DNA from: CAYRNR01 sp964425605
GTDB lineage: Bacteria; Myxococcota_A; UBA796; UBA9615; CAYRNR01
Length of the DNA stretch: 64,000 nucleotides
NCBI GenBank assembly: GCA_964425605.1
Contig: CAYRNR010000006.1
Span: 61,016-125,015, forward strand
Direction: 5' to 3'
Numbering within the stretch: the first letter of the stretch is position 1; each line of letters starts with the position of its first letter. The notes under the pieces are model-generated. The model did not search any database. It was given only the letters and a program-made list of their open reading frames with translations, and was not told the DNA's origin. A program made the position numbers and the translations under genes. Shown here in pieces: positions 1 to 8,822 of the stretch.

Positions 1-333
1 ATCGCCGGTGGTGGGATCGCCGTCCGTGTCGAGGTAGAGGGTGAGGCCGTTGTTCTCGTCCAGGCGAATCTCGGTGCCGAGGTCGAACGACAGGTACAGG
101 TACTCGGCATCGTTGGCAGCCTGGATCACGGTGACGTCGACGCCGGTGAAGCCGCCGTCGCCCGCGGGATCGGTGAAGGCCAGCGGCACGTCCTTCCAGT
201 CGTCGAACAGGCCGTCGATGGCGATGGGCGCGGCGTGAGCGGGCAGGTCCACGGGGCCGGACGCGGTGTCGGGGTCGTCGCGGTCGCACGCGAGCACGGG
301 GATCAGCAGGAGCAGTGGAACGAGGCGGCGCAT
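1..333 (-). CDS. Lipoprotein with CBM9/DOMON-like domain (3' end outside window)
   Basis: The reading frame is open from an ATG at 333 to the window edge, giving the first 111 residues. The N-terminus is a short lipoprotein signal (Met-Arg-Arg, Leu-rich core, lipobox VLAC) followed by an acidic stretch DRDDPDT. The mature part starts with IDGLFDDWKDVP, then alternating strands such as EYLYLSFDLGTE. That opening is typical of CBM9-like or DOMON-like beta-sandwich domains in secreted proteins, which bind sugars or haem or serve as structural modules. It probably sits on the outer membrane or cell surface. Substrate and full architecture cannot be judged because the C-terminus is missing. The gene is transcribed away from the M28 peptidase gene end. 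Confidence 0.7.
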   Translation of the reverse strand, partial: MRRLVPLLLLIPVLACDRDDPDTASGPVDLPAHAAPIAIDGLFDDWKDVPLAFTDPAGDGGFTGVDVTVIQAANDAEYLYLSFDLGTEIRLDENNGLTLYLDTDGDPTTGD

Positions 334-425
334 CGGCTGTTCATCGTACCCCGCGCTCGCCGGGAGCAACCACTCGTGAAGTCTCGTGAAGACCTTGGCA
401 CTTCCCAAGGCCACGGCAAGCACCG

Positions 426-1952
426 CTACTCCCCCGGCTCAGCAGGCACCCGCGGCTCGCCCGAGTACCGCCCATCGGCGACCTCGGCGGCGGTGAGGAA
501 CATCAGCCGGACCTCCTCGGCGAACAGATCCGGGTTCAGACACTCCGGCGTGTCGCCGGGCTGATGGAGGAACTCCCCACCGTTGGCCAGCGCGAACCAC
601 AGCGTCGGCCAGCCCGCGTCGAAGAACGCCTGGCCGTCGCATCCACCGCCGTAGCACCCGCCCAGGGTGAGGGTCACCCCGGCCCGGCGCTGAGCGGCGG
701 CCGCGCCGATGCCCCAGAGATCGGGGTTGGCGTTTCCGCAGGCGATGCGCAGGGCATCCCCCTCGCCCGGGCAGTCGGTGTTCAGCATCGCGACGCCGCG
801 ATCCAGCGGCAGCGCCGGGTTCTCCACGTACGCCTCGGACCCGTGCATGCCCTGCTCCTCACCGGCGAACAGGACGAACACCACCGAGCGCCTGGGCTGG
901 ACGTTGCCGAGGACGAATGCCCGGGCAACGGCCAGCACCGCGGCAGCGCCCGAGGCGTTGTCGTTCGCGCCTGGATAGATGAGGTCCCCCTGCTGGCCGA
1001 CATGGTCGAGATGCCCGCCCACCACCAGGTGCTCCCCCGCCAACGTGTCGTCGGAGCCCGGCAGGATCGCCACGACGTTCATGGTCGGGGCATCGCGCTG
1101 GTAGTGCGCCTTCACGTCGATGGACGCGGTCACCGCGAGGTCGATGGGTGCGATCGGGGTGCGGGCCTCGTCGATGCGCGCCTGCACGTCGGCGAGGGTG
1201 GCGCCGGCGCTGGCGAACAGTTCGTCCGCCACGGCGCCGCTCACGTGGAGTTGAGGAAGTGTCTCGCTGTGCTCGCCCGGGCCATGCTGGGTGCTGGCGT
1301 AGAGCGCCTGAGGCGTCTGGTCGTCGGCGCGGGAGACCAGCAGCAGGCCCGCTGCGCCGTGCGCGGCGGCGTTGGCGGCCTTTGGCCGGGGAAAGTGAGC
1401 CTCTCCCCAGCTCCCGTCTTCGTGTTTCCACGGGGGAGGCTGTTTCAGCGCCAGGACGATCTTGCCGGTCAGGTCGCGTCCGGCGTAGTCGTCCCATCCC
1501 AGCTCCGGGAGGGTCATCCCATGGCCCACGAAGACCACCGGCGCTTCGACCTGCCCCGATCCGGTGAAGCCGCGGGCGATGAAATCCTGGCCGTGCTGCA
1601 AGTCGCGAGGCTCGCCCGCAGTGGTCACCGCCAGCCGGGGCTCGCCGAGGATGGTGTTGGCCTCGATGGTGAAGCGTTGCAGGTAGCCGTCGTCGCCCCC
1701 GGGGGCCAGCCCGAGCGCGGCGAAACGTTCGGCCATCGCCATCGCCGCCCGATCATAGCCTTCGGTTCCCGACAACCGGCCCGCCATCTCCGGCGAGGTC
1801 AGGATCTCGACGGTCTCCATCAGCGATGCGGCGTCGATGTGTTCATCGGCGAGGCGATCCAGCTCTTCGTGCCGGGCATCACGGCCGGTGGCGCCGATCG
1901 CGAAGGTCGCGAGGATCAAGATTGCGACCCGTTTCGGGAGATTCATGCGCAT
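426..1952 (-). CDS. Secreted M28 family zinc aminopeptidase with PA domain
   Basis: This 508-residue protein has an N-terminal signal sequence (MRMNLPKRVAILILATF), a protease-associated (PA) region around residues 125-240, and an M28 peptidase domain at about 290-480. The expected di-zinc ligands are visible: His in GGHLDH (about 314), Asp in GANDN (331), Glu-Glu in FAGEEQG (365/366), Asp in NTD (393) and His in FLHQPGDT (463). M28 enzymes remove N-terminal residues from peptides, here presumably in the periplasm or outside the cell. The ATG at 1952 was preferred because it begins a signal peptide and follows AGGGG; an ATG at 1946 is possible. A longer frame reaching 2018 adds only a non-signal leader. 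A Cys pair near GGCYGGGCDG may form a disulfide. Confidence 0.9.
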   Translation of the reverse strand: MRMNLPKRVAILILATFAIGATGRDARHEELDRLADEHIDAASLMETVEILTSPEMAGRLSGTEGYDRAAMAMAERFAALGLAPGGDDGYLQRFTIEANTILGEPRLAVTTAGEPRDLQHGQDFIARGFTGSGQVEAPVVFVGHGMTLPELGWDDYAGRDLTGKIVLALKQPPPWKHEDGSWGEAHFPRPKAANAAAHGAAGLLLVSRADDQTPQALYASTQHGPGEHSETLPQLHVSGAVADELFASAGATLADVQARIDEARTPIAPIDLAVTASIDVKAHYQRDAPTMNVVAILPGSDDTLAGEHLVVGGHLDHVGQQGDLIYPGANDNASGAAAVLAVARAFVLGNVQPRRSVVFVLFAGEEQGMHGSEAYVENPALPLDRGVAMLNTDCPGEGDALRIACGNANPDLWGIGAAAAQRRAGVTLTLGGCYGGGCDGQAFFDAGWPTLWFALANGGEFLHQPGDTPECLNPDLFAEEVRLMFLTAAEVADGRYSGEPRVPAEPGE

Positions 1953-2129
1953 GGTCCCCTGCGTGTGGAGCAAGGTAGCACGTCGCGGCGGACAGGCCAC
2001 GCACCGGACCAGTCCCATTGTCTACGTTTCCGATAGATTTATATGGAGTTCAGCAGCGTGTCGTGGGACTGTACGTCTCTCGCCGGCGCCCCCGGAGGCC
2101 TCGGCGCAGTCAAGAAAAGGAGCGACGTG

Positions 2130-2690
2130 ATGTGGAGAACCTGGTTCCTGACGATGTTGATGCTGGCGGGCCTGGCCCTGATCCTGGGAGGCTGCGACGG
2201 GACGAGTGACGACGACTCTTCGGGAGACGACGACGACGCCACGGCAGGCGACGACGATGACGCCACGGCAGGCGACGACGACGACGACGCCACGGCAGGC
2301 GACGACGATGACGCGACCGATCCCTGTGACGATCCAGCGCTGCTGAGGGAGGACGCGCTGGAGAACGGCGAGCAGATCCTCGCCGGGGTCACGCTGAAGC
2401 AGAGCACCCCCATCGCCGACATCGTCGCAGATCCCGCCTCCTTCGACGGCCAGGTGCTGCAGATCGAGGGCTGGGTGACCGAGGTGTGTCCGATGGAAGG
2501 GTGCTGGGTGAACCTCACCAACGGCTCCGGCGACACGCTGCAGGTCAAGACCGCCGACGGCACCGTGGATCACGGCGACTACACCGAGCCCGGCCGCTAC
2601 CACGTCGCAGACGGCGTGTTCGAGCAGGCGCAGATGTGGTTGTGGATCGCCGATCACGGGGCCATGGCCGGGACCATCGTCTGCGATTGA
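2130..2690 (+). CDS. Asp-rich-spacer lipoprotein with DUF4920-like OB-fold domain
   Basis: A lipoprotein of 186 residues: signal peptide with lipobox LGGC, then four GDDDDATA-type repeats forming an acidic spacer, then a compact domain from about residue 75. That domain contains LQIEGWVTEVCPMEGCWVNL, the two-cysteine pattern of DUF4920-like OB-fold proteins (consensus V-x-VCxxxGCW). The function of DUF4920 is not known; the Cys pair could bind metal or form a disulfide. The ATG at 2130 follows AGGAG at about 2118-2122 and begins the signal peptide, so it is preferred over in-frame upstream codons. The spacer is encoded by a 24-27 nt tandem repeat. Confidence 0.8.
   Translation: MWRTWFLTMLMLAGLALILGGCDGTSDDDSSGDDDDATAGDDDDATAGDDDDDATAGDDDDATDPCDDPALLREDALENGEQILAGVTLKQSTPIADIVADPASFDGQVLQIEGWVTEVCPMEGCWVNLTNGSGDTLQVKTADGTVDHGDYTEPGRYHVADGVFEQAQMWLWIADHGAMAGTIVCD
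2223..2319 (+). repeat. 24-27 nt tandem repeat encoding GDDDDATA
   Basis: Four consecutive near-identical units of the form GGCGACGACGA-GACGCCACG lie inside the 5' part of a lipoprotein gene. All units keep the frame, so copy-number change by slippage would alter only spacer length. Confidence 0.85.
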
Positions 2691-2763
2691 GGGCGTCGCC
2701 CCGACACCCCGAGGCAGGGGGAGCGGGCTCACTCCAGGAACAGCTCCTCCGCCTCGGCGGACC

Positions 2764-3284
2764 CATGGCCCGTGCCGGCGAAGTGCCAGCCGATTCTCGA
2801 GGCCGATTCTCGAGCCCGGAGACGACCTCTCAGATCTGCGAAGCCCTGGAGCTGGGTGCCCCGCACGCCCCGATGGAGGCCTGGCACGACCTGGGCGTCG
2901 TCCTGGGCGAGCTGCGCAAGGGCCCCGAAGGCTACCGCCTGCGCGGAGCGCTGTCGCGCCGCATTGGCGAGCTAGCCGATGGTGTGAATCAGGGGGGGTG
3001 GGGCATGCACATGCGGCCCAGGGACTTCCTCGAACTCGGCCAGCTGGCGCTCGACGGGGGCGAGTGGGACGGTCAGCAGGTCGTCAGCGGGGGATTCGTC
3101 GACGCGGCGACGGCGCATCGCCGGGGCGAGGGGTTGGGGCGGACAGGACTGCCTGGTCCTGGACGACCTCGACATGGTCGTGGTGTTCACAGGGGACATC
3201 GACTTCCCCCATGAAATGGCCGAGCACGTCCCGTACCTGGTCAACGACTACGTGATCCCGGCCCACGTCGGGTCAGGCCACTGA
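2764..3284 (+). pseudogene. Decayed serine beta-lactamase-like (class C type) hydrolase remnant
   Basis: No intact gene fills 2691-3317, but translated pieces look like the C-terminal part of a beta-lactamase-family serine hydrolase. One frame (about 2990-3115) gives GMHMRPRDFLELGQLALDGG, the family's 'GMxMTPRDMAKxG' block, followed by EWDGQQVVS. A second frame (3162-3284) gives DDLDMVVVFTGDIDF, the closing strand block, ending at a TGA. At least one frameshift separates them, and the region with the catalytic SxxK and YxN motifs is absent. I read this as a truncated, frameshifted relic; no promoter or signal peptide is evident. Confidence 0.6.
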
Positions 3285-3317
3285 TCAGGGTTCACCCCCG
3301 CGTCACCCGCCTGCCGC

Positions 3318-4790
3318 TCACGCCTCCGTCGCGGACGCCGCCTCCAGCTGCCGCCGACGCTCCACATCCAACCAGCGACGGGCCAACACCAGCGTGATGG
3401 GAGACAGCAACGTCGATATCCCCACGATCAACCACATCAGCTCGGTGTTGCGGGCGCCCTCCACCGGGCACAGCCAGGCGAGCAGGAAGCCCGTGGCCGG
3501 CCCCGCCGCCACCTTGGCGAAGAACAGGGGCACCTTGGACAGGGCCATGTAGGACGCCTCCTTGCCAGGCGGCGCCACGGAGGCGGTGTAGTCGTAGAGG
3601 CGAGGAGACCACAGGGCCTCGCCCAGGGACAGCGTGACCTGGAACAGCACGATGAGGGTGATGGCCTCGCCCAGGCTCAAGAACAGCACCGAGGCGGCCG
3701 AGACGAAGCTGCCCACCACGATGACCATGTAGGCCTTCATCCGCCCGGTGACGGCCGTCATGACCGGCACCAGGAAGATGATGATGATGGGGTTGATGCT
3801 GTAGAGCCTGCCGGTCCAGTCCTTGAGGCCGATGCGCTCCATGTACAGCGGGTACAGGGCGTGGTTGTACTGGAAGATCATCTTGACCATGACCAGCAGG
3901 AACATGAACGAGATGAAGATCCAGAACAGCTTGTCGCTGCCCACCTCCCTCATGATGGTCCAGATGGACTTGCGCTCGTTCGTCTCCTTCCCCTTCTCCT
4001 TCTCCTTCTCCTTCCCCAACGCCTCCTGCCGCTGCTGCCCCGCCTCGGCCCGATCGGCCTCGGTATGCACCGACGCGTCGCCAGGCAAGCCGTTGTAGGC
4101 CTCACGCGGGATGCGCCCGCGGATGAGGGTGAGCACAAGGGTGATGGAGACCAGGGTGGCCCCCACCGCCACCAGGAAGATGACCTGGGTGGGGGCCACG
4201 ACCAGGGTCAGGCCGCCCACGTTCATCTCGATGGGCTCTGTGACGGCCTTGCGGATGGGGTCCAGGGTGAGGCCGGCCAGGGCCGAGCCGACGTTCATGA
4301 CCACGTAGTACCAGGAGTAGGCGAACTTCTGGGCCTTCTTGGTGCTGAACAGCTTCACCGACGCCGCGATGAGCGGGATCATGTAGGCGAAGCCGATGCT
4401 CAGCATGAGCAGGCCCGGATACACGACGAAGGGGTTGGTGGTGAAGGTGATGGCCACCCGCCCGATGAGGGCGATGCCCAGCCCCAGGAGCAGGGCTTTC
4501 TTGATGCCCATGGAGTCGGCCACGAAGCCCACGAACAGCATGAACAGGCTCATGGCGGCCGACCAGATCCCGAACACGGTGCCCGCCTTCTCGTCGGACA
4601 TGCCCATGTCCTGGGTGAGGAAGGCCATCAGCACCAGCACGGTGGAGAAGTAGCACAGCCCCTCGAGGACCTTGAGCACGTACGCGACCCAGATCTCGCG
4701 GGGGCAGTCGAACAGCGCCTTGAGTCCGTCCCGGTAGTCGATGACCACGCGGAGCACGGGATTGACGGCGGGAGCATCGGCGTCGGACAC
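3318..4790 (-). CDS. Major facilitator superfamily transporter (POT-like)
   Basis: A polytopic membrane protein of about 490 residues with roughly 12 hydrophobic segments. The first helix region (VLEGLCYFSTVLVLMAFLTQ) and the following loop with DSMGIKKALLLG resemble MFS transporters, loosely the proton-dependent oligopeptide type. The central cytoplasmic loop is unusually charged, with a KEKEKEKGKE run before helix 7. The substrate is not predictable. The start is uncertain: GTG at 4790 follows GGAGG with 4 nt spacing, while an ATG at 4847 with GAGGGG upstream would add 19 residues. The gene is divergent from the PHP lipoprotein gene at 4911, so the gap probably holds back-to-back promoters. 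Confidence 0.85.
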   Translation of the reverse strand: MSDADAPAVNPVLRVVIDYRDGLKALFDCPREIWVAYVLKVLEGLCYFSTVLVLMAFLTQDMGMSDEKAGTVFGIWSAAMSLFMLFVGFVADSMGIKKALLLGLGIALIGRVAITFTTNPFVVYPGLLMLSIGFAYMIPLIAASVKLFSTKKAQKFAYSWYYVVMNVGSALAGLTLDPIRKAVTEPIEMNVGGLTLVVAPTQVIFLVAVGATLVSITLVLTLIRGRIPREAYNGLPGDASVHTEADRAEAGQQRQEALGKEKEKEKGKETNERKSIWTIMREVGSDKLFWIFISFMFLLVMVKMIFQYNHALYPLYMERIGLKDWTGRLYSINPIIIIFLVPVMTAVTGRMKAYMVIVVGSFVSAASVLFLSLGEAITLIVLFQVTLSLGEALWSPRLYDYTASVAPPGKEASYMALSKVPLFFAKVAAGPATGFLLAWLCPVEGARNTELMWLIVGISTLLSPITLVLARRWLDVERRRQLEAASATEA

Positions 4791-4910
4791 AGGACCTCCA
4801 GGGGAGGCAGCGTAGCAGCGTTCGGGGGCAATGACCTCCCGCCCCATCGATACCCCTCGCTCCTCCCATCGGACTCCCCTAGGATCTCCCTCCACGGAGG
4901 TCTGGTACCC

Positions 4911-7883
4911 ATGAAGCGTCCCAACACCTGGCGGCACGTCATCACCCTTCTACTGATCACGCTCGCGGGCTGGGGGACGAGCGGATGCGAGAAGGAGGGT
5001 TGTCTGACCGGCAACGATCCCGAGTGCGTCGTGCCCTCCCCTTGCCTGGACCTGGAGTACAGCTGTTCCGGTGGATCGGCGATGGTCAAGGTGATCGCGG
5101 CGGGGGACGTGGTCCCGGTGTCACTGGACGCCCTCTCTTCGCCTGGGGATCTGCTCCTGCAGAACGACCAGGTCGCGGTGGTCGTCGACGCCCTGGACCA
5201 CGCTCACTTCCTGGCCCCCACCGGCGGCTCGATCCTGGATCTGGCGCCGGTCGGAGGGGCCGACTCCATCCGAAGCATCCAGCAGGCCACCGGCGTGTTG
5301 CCCGTCGAGACGCCCCGATACACCGAACTGCGGACGTTCGAGGGGGACGGCTTCGCGGCGGTCCAGGTGATGGGTCACCTGGAGGACCGGCCGGACACGA
5401 TCATCGCCACGCGCTACGAAGTGCGGGCGTGCGAACCCGGCGTGCGGATCCGCACCGAGATGGTCAACCTGGAGCCGGATCCCATCTCCCTGTTCCTGTC
5501 CGACGGGTACTTCTACGGCGGTAAGGGCATCCTGCCTTTCTCGGTCGGCCCCGGCCTGGGTTGGGAGCACCCGTCGTTCGGCCTGTCGACCCTGGGGGAC
5601 GGCATCACCGAGTCCCCGTACCTGATCAGCGCGGCCCACACGGAACCCGCGAGCTCCTACGCCACGGTGGCCTGCAACGAGGAGTCGGTGTTCGGCTTCC
5701 ACGGCGAGATGGTCACGGTCGTCGGTCTGGAGGCCCGGGTGCTGATGCCCTCGGACTACGCGATCTTCGAGCGTTTTGTCGCCGTGAGCGACGGGCCGTC
5801 GGTGTCCCCGGCGGTGGATCTGGCGCTGGAGCTGCGGCAGAAGCTCTTCGACGAGCCCTGGGTGGAGCTGACCGGACAGCTGCAAGCCGGCGGCGACGGG
5901 AACGGACTGGACGAGGGGCTTCGCGCGGCGGTGACCATCTCGGAGGGCACCACCGACACGCCGCTCGAGGAGCGTATCCCCTGGTCCCACGCCAGGCCCG
6001 ACGTGGACGGCATGATCGCAGCCCGCGTCCCCGCCGATCGCGACTACGTGCTGGCGGTGGAGTCCTACGGCATCAACGTGGCCGAGATGGATGTCTCCGT
6101 CGGCTCCGGCGACATCAATTTTGGCGTCCTCGACATCCCCGTCACCGGCTCGATCACGCTGGACGCCATCCTCGACGGCGCCCAGGACCACGTCCAGGTG
6201 TTCGTCCACCCGGCGGACGACGCCACCGAGGAGGCCGTGGCGGCCAACATGTTCGGCCACTTCGACACCTGCGCGCCCCTGCTGGGCGCCCCCCACGGGG
6301 AGTCTCCGGCCTGCAACCGTGTGCTCGTGGACGGCCCGGTGACCGTGGAGCTGACGCCGGGGAGCTATGACCTCTTCGCCACGGCGGGCCCCTTCGCCTC
6401 CATCGACATCGTGCGCGGGGTCCAGGTGACCGCCGGCAGCGAGGAGACCGTCGAGCTGGAGTTGGAGACGCTGGCGGTGGTACCCGCCGGCGCGCTCTCG
6501 GCCGACCTGCACGTGCACGGCGGCACCTCCCGCGACTCGACCATCCCGGACGAGACCCGGGTCGCGGCGTTCCTGGCGGCACGCATGGACGTCATCGCCG
6601 CCACCGACCACGAGGTCACGGGGGACTACTCGGAGATGATCGAGCTGCTGGGGGTCGAAGATCGCGTGGCGGTGATGAACGGAACCGAGGCCACCGGGGA
6701 CATCCTGTTCAAGTTCCTCCCGGACTCGGAGTATCCGCAGGTGATTGGCCACTGGAACCTGTGGCCGCTGCCCTACGATCCAGACCACCCCAACATGGGC
6801 GCCGCCTGGGAAGAGATGGCCCTCCCCGGCGAGGTCTTCACCCGCATGCGGGACGCCGGCTGGGACGAGGACACCGGCGTGATCCAGATGAATCACCCGC
6901 TGAGCTATCTGGAGTTCGGACGCGACCTGGGCTGGATCACCGCCATCGGCCTGGACGCCACCGATGACCTCCCGCTGGAGTTCGACGGCTCCCTGCCCAG
7001 CCTGTTCGCCTACCAGCCGCCCGGCGCCGACTTCGCCAACTCCGACTACCATGTCCAGGAGGTGATGAACGGCACCGAGAACGACCGCGTGCTGCAATAC
7101 CGCGCGCTGTGGTTCTACCTGCTCGACCAGGGTTTCGTGCGCGCCGCCTCCGCCAACTCCGACTCCCACACCCTCACCGACAGCGTGCTGGGCACGCCCC
7201 GGAACCTGGTCTGGGCCGACACCGACGTCATCGGCTTCGACGAGGTGGCGTTCAACGAGGCGGTGCGGGACGGCCGGATGATCGGCACCAACGGCCCGGT
7301 GATCGAGATCAGCACCGAGGACGACAGCGGCGTGACCCGCACGCCCAGCGTGACCCCCATCGACGGCGTGGCCGCCGGCGGGAACCTGCAGATATCGATC
7401 CACGCGGCCCCCTGGGTCCCGGTGGACGAGGTGCGGATCATCGTCAACGGCCAGGTGGTGCGTACCCTCGCCGATGAGCTGGACCATCCGGACGATCCCG
7501 CCGGGCTCGACGGCCTGCTGCGTCTGGACATGGAGCTGCCGCTGGACGAGCTGCTACCCGACAGCGGTGACTGCTGGCTGGTGGTCGAGGCTGGCCACGC
7601 CCTGGAGCCCAACGCAGACCTGAGCTGTGACGGCTTCGAAGACACGGGCGACAACAACGGCGACGGCACCATCGACTGGCGGGACGTGGAGGAGCTGGAG
7701 GAGGACCCCGAGGAGGACTGCCTGTCCACGACGGGCCCGCTGGCCGATCCCCCACCACCGGACGACCGCGATGACCCGGACTACGTCTTCCGCGCGGTGA
7801 CCCCGGGCGGCTACCCCTTCGCGTACACCAATCCGCTGATCTTCGATCGGGACGGTGACGGATTCGAGGGGGTGGACCGATGA
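4911..7883 (+). CDS. PHP-domain (CehA/McbA-like) metallohydrolase lipoprotein
   Basis: A 990-residue lipoprotein. Its signal peptide ends in TSGC, and the mature N-terminus has further cysteines (EKEGC, EC, PC). The long N-terminal half is beta-rich. Around residue 530 a PHP-type metal site begins: DLHVHGGTSRDS, then AATDHE about 35 residues later, and NSDSH near residue 750. These His/Asp motifs fit CehA/McbA-like members of the PHP superfamily, which hydrolyse phosphoesters or related bonds; the substrate here is unknown. The C-terminus has an acidic segment. ATG 4911 follows ACGGAGG (4894-4900). The stop overlaps the next gene by ATGA, implying coupling with a beta-barrel-like protein. A paralogue lies at 16801-19503. 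Confidence 0.85.
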   Translation: MKRPNTWRHVITLLLITLAGWGTSGCEKEGCLTGNDPECVVPSPCLDLEYSCSGGSAMVKVIAAGDVVPVSLDALSSPGDLLLQNDQVAVVVDALDHAHFLAPTGGSILDLAPVGGADSIRSIQQATGVLPVETPRYTELRTFEGDGFAAVQVMGHLEDRPDTIIATRYEVRACEPGVRIRTEMVNLEPDPISLFLSDGYFYGGKGILPFSVGPGLGWEHPSFGLSTLGDGITESPYLISAAHTEPASSYATVACNEESVFGFHGEMVTVVGLEARVLMPSDYAIFERFVAVSDGPSVSPAVDLALELRQKLFDEPWVELTGQLQAGGDGNGLDEGLRAAVTISEGTTDTPLEERIPWSHARPDVDGMIAARVPADRDYVLAVESYGINVAEMDVSVGSGDINFGVLDIPVTGSITLDAILDGAQDHVQVFVHPADDATEEAVAANMFGHFDTCAPLLGAPHGESPACNRVLVDGPVTVELTPGSYDLFATAGPFASIDIVRGVQVTAGSEETVELELETLAVVPAGALSADLHVHGGTSRDSTIPDETRVAAFLAARMDVIAATDHEVTGDYSEMIELLGVEDRVAVMNGTEATGDILFKFLPDSEYPQVIGHWNLWPLPYDPDHPNMGAAWEEMALPGEVFTRMRDAGWDEDTGVIQMNHPLSYLEFGRDLGWITAIGLDATDDLPLEFDGSLPSLFAYQPPGADFANSDYHVQEVMNGTENDRVLQYRALWFYLLDQGFVRAASANSDSHTLTDSVLGTPRNLVWADTDVIGFDEVAFNEAVRDGRMIGTNGPVIEISTEDDSGVTRTPSVTPIDGVAAGGNLQISIHAAPWVPVDEVRIIVNGQVVRTLADELDHPDDPAGLDGLLRLDMELPLDELLPDSGDCWLVVEAGHALEPNADLSCDGFEDTGDNNGDGTIDWRDVEELEEDPEEDCLSTTGPLADPPPPDDRDDPDYVFRAVTPGGYPFAYTNPLIFDRDGDGFEGVDR

Positions 7884-8767
7884 ATACCCTCCGATGGTCT
7901 GTGCTCGTATCGACGATGGTGCTCGCGACGCTGATCCTGCGCCCGGCCTCGGCCCAGCTCTGTGCGGACGTGGGTGACGGCATGCCCACCGGGCCGGTCA
8001 TCTCCAGCACCCTGGACGGGAACCTGGGCAACGCGCACCGGTTCTGCGGCCGCAGCGAGGTGGGGCTGGGGCTCGATGCCCTGCTGCTCGTCGACCTGCC
8101 CAACTTCTACGGAAACCTGGCCGCCGGCGGCAAGCTGGACGGCAGCTACGCCGTCAACGAGCGCTTCGAACTGTTCGGCAGCTTCGAGTTCCTGCGCTAC
8201 GAGAGCGTGATCACCCCCATCGCCGCGAGCGCGGTCGGGTTGGGGAACTCCAACGTCGGCGCCGCCGGGCAGCTGCTGGTACGCGACAGGTGGGGTCTGG
8301 CGCTCAACGGCAAGGTCGTGCTGCCCACAGCCGCGGGCATCTATCACAACGCCTGGCCGGTGGGGTTCGATCTGGGGCTGGCCGCGCAGTTCAAGGCCTC
8401 GAGCAAGGTCCTGTTCCACGTGCAGCTGGGGGGTCTGACTTCGTTCGCGATCTCCAAGGGAGCCGCCAATCCACGCATCGGGGCGGTGGTCACGGCGGGC
8501 ACCGAGCTCCGTCCGGGCAGGGCGTTCGCGCTGGCCTTCGACCTGCACGGCAACTTCGGCTATCGCGCCGGGCTGGACACCCTGGCCGCGGCCCTGGCGC
8601 TGCGCTTCAGCGACGGCAAGCGGTTCGGCTTCTCACTGGGCGCCGTCGTGCCCTTCGCCGGGCAGGAGCGAGCGCTGGTCGCACTGGACCTGCGGGCCTC
8701 CATCCGGCTGGGACCGTTCACCCCCCATCCCGGTCCCGTAGAGACCCCCCCTGCCACTGCAGACTGA
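7880..8767 (+). CDS. Predicted outer-membrane beta-barrel protein
   Basis: This 295-residue protein has a clear cleavable signal peptide (ends RPASA-Q) and no later hydrophobic helix. The rest alternates short amphipathic strands and Gly-rich turns, as in small outer-membrane barrels: AAGGKLDGSYAVNERFELFG, FGSFEFLRY, GLALNGKVVLPT, FALAFDLHGNFGY, ALVALDLRASIRLGPF. Two cysteines (LCADVG and RFCGRS) lie near the N-terminus. Its ATG overlaps the stop of the upstream PHP lipoprotein gene by 4 nt, so the two are probably translated together and may act as a surface pair. No specific barrel family is recognised. Confidence 0.75.
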   Translation: MNTLRWSVLVSTMVLATLILRPASAQLCADVGDGMPTGPVISSTLDGNLGNAHRFCGRSEVGLGLDALLLVDLPNFYGNLAAGGKLDGSYAVNERFELFGSFEFLRYESVITPIAASAVGLGNSNVGAAGQLLVRDRWGLALNGKVVLPTAAGIYHNAWPVGFDLGLAAQFKASSKVLFHVQLGGLTSFAISKGAANPRIGAVVTAGTELRPGRAFALAFDLHGNFGYRAGLDTLAAALALRFSDGKRFGFSLGAVVPFAGQERALVALDLRASIRLGPFTPHPGPVETPPATAD

Positions 8768-8774
8768 GCCCACT

Positions 8775-8807
8775 CCTCGGTGTCCCATGATCAACGACAC
8801 ACCGAGG
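8775..8807. terminator. Hairpin between convergent genes
   Basis: A perfect 9-bp inverted repeat CCTCGGTGT / ACACCGAGG with a 15-nt loop lies between two convergent genes. No T tract follows on either strand, so function as a bidirectional terminator is inferred from position and symmetry. Confidence 0.5.
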
Positions 8808-8822
8808 ACACCCACCGGGACC

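Noticed and set aside
3861..4910. In-frame extension upstream of the PHP lipoprotein start
   Set aside because: It is antisense to the MFS transporter gene; the signal peptide and ribosome site fix the start at 4911.
5121..7487. A 788-codon open frame on the minus strand
   Set aside because: Antisense to the PHP lipoprotein, without motifs, and with skewed composition typical of a shadow frame.
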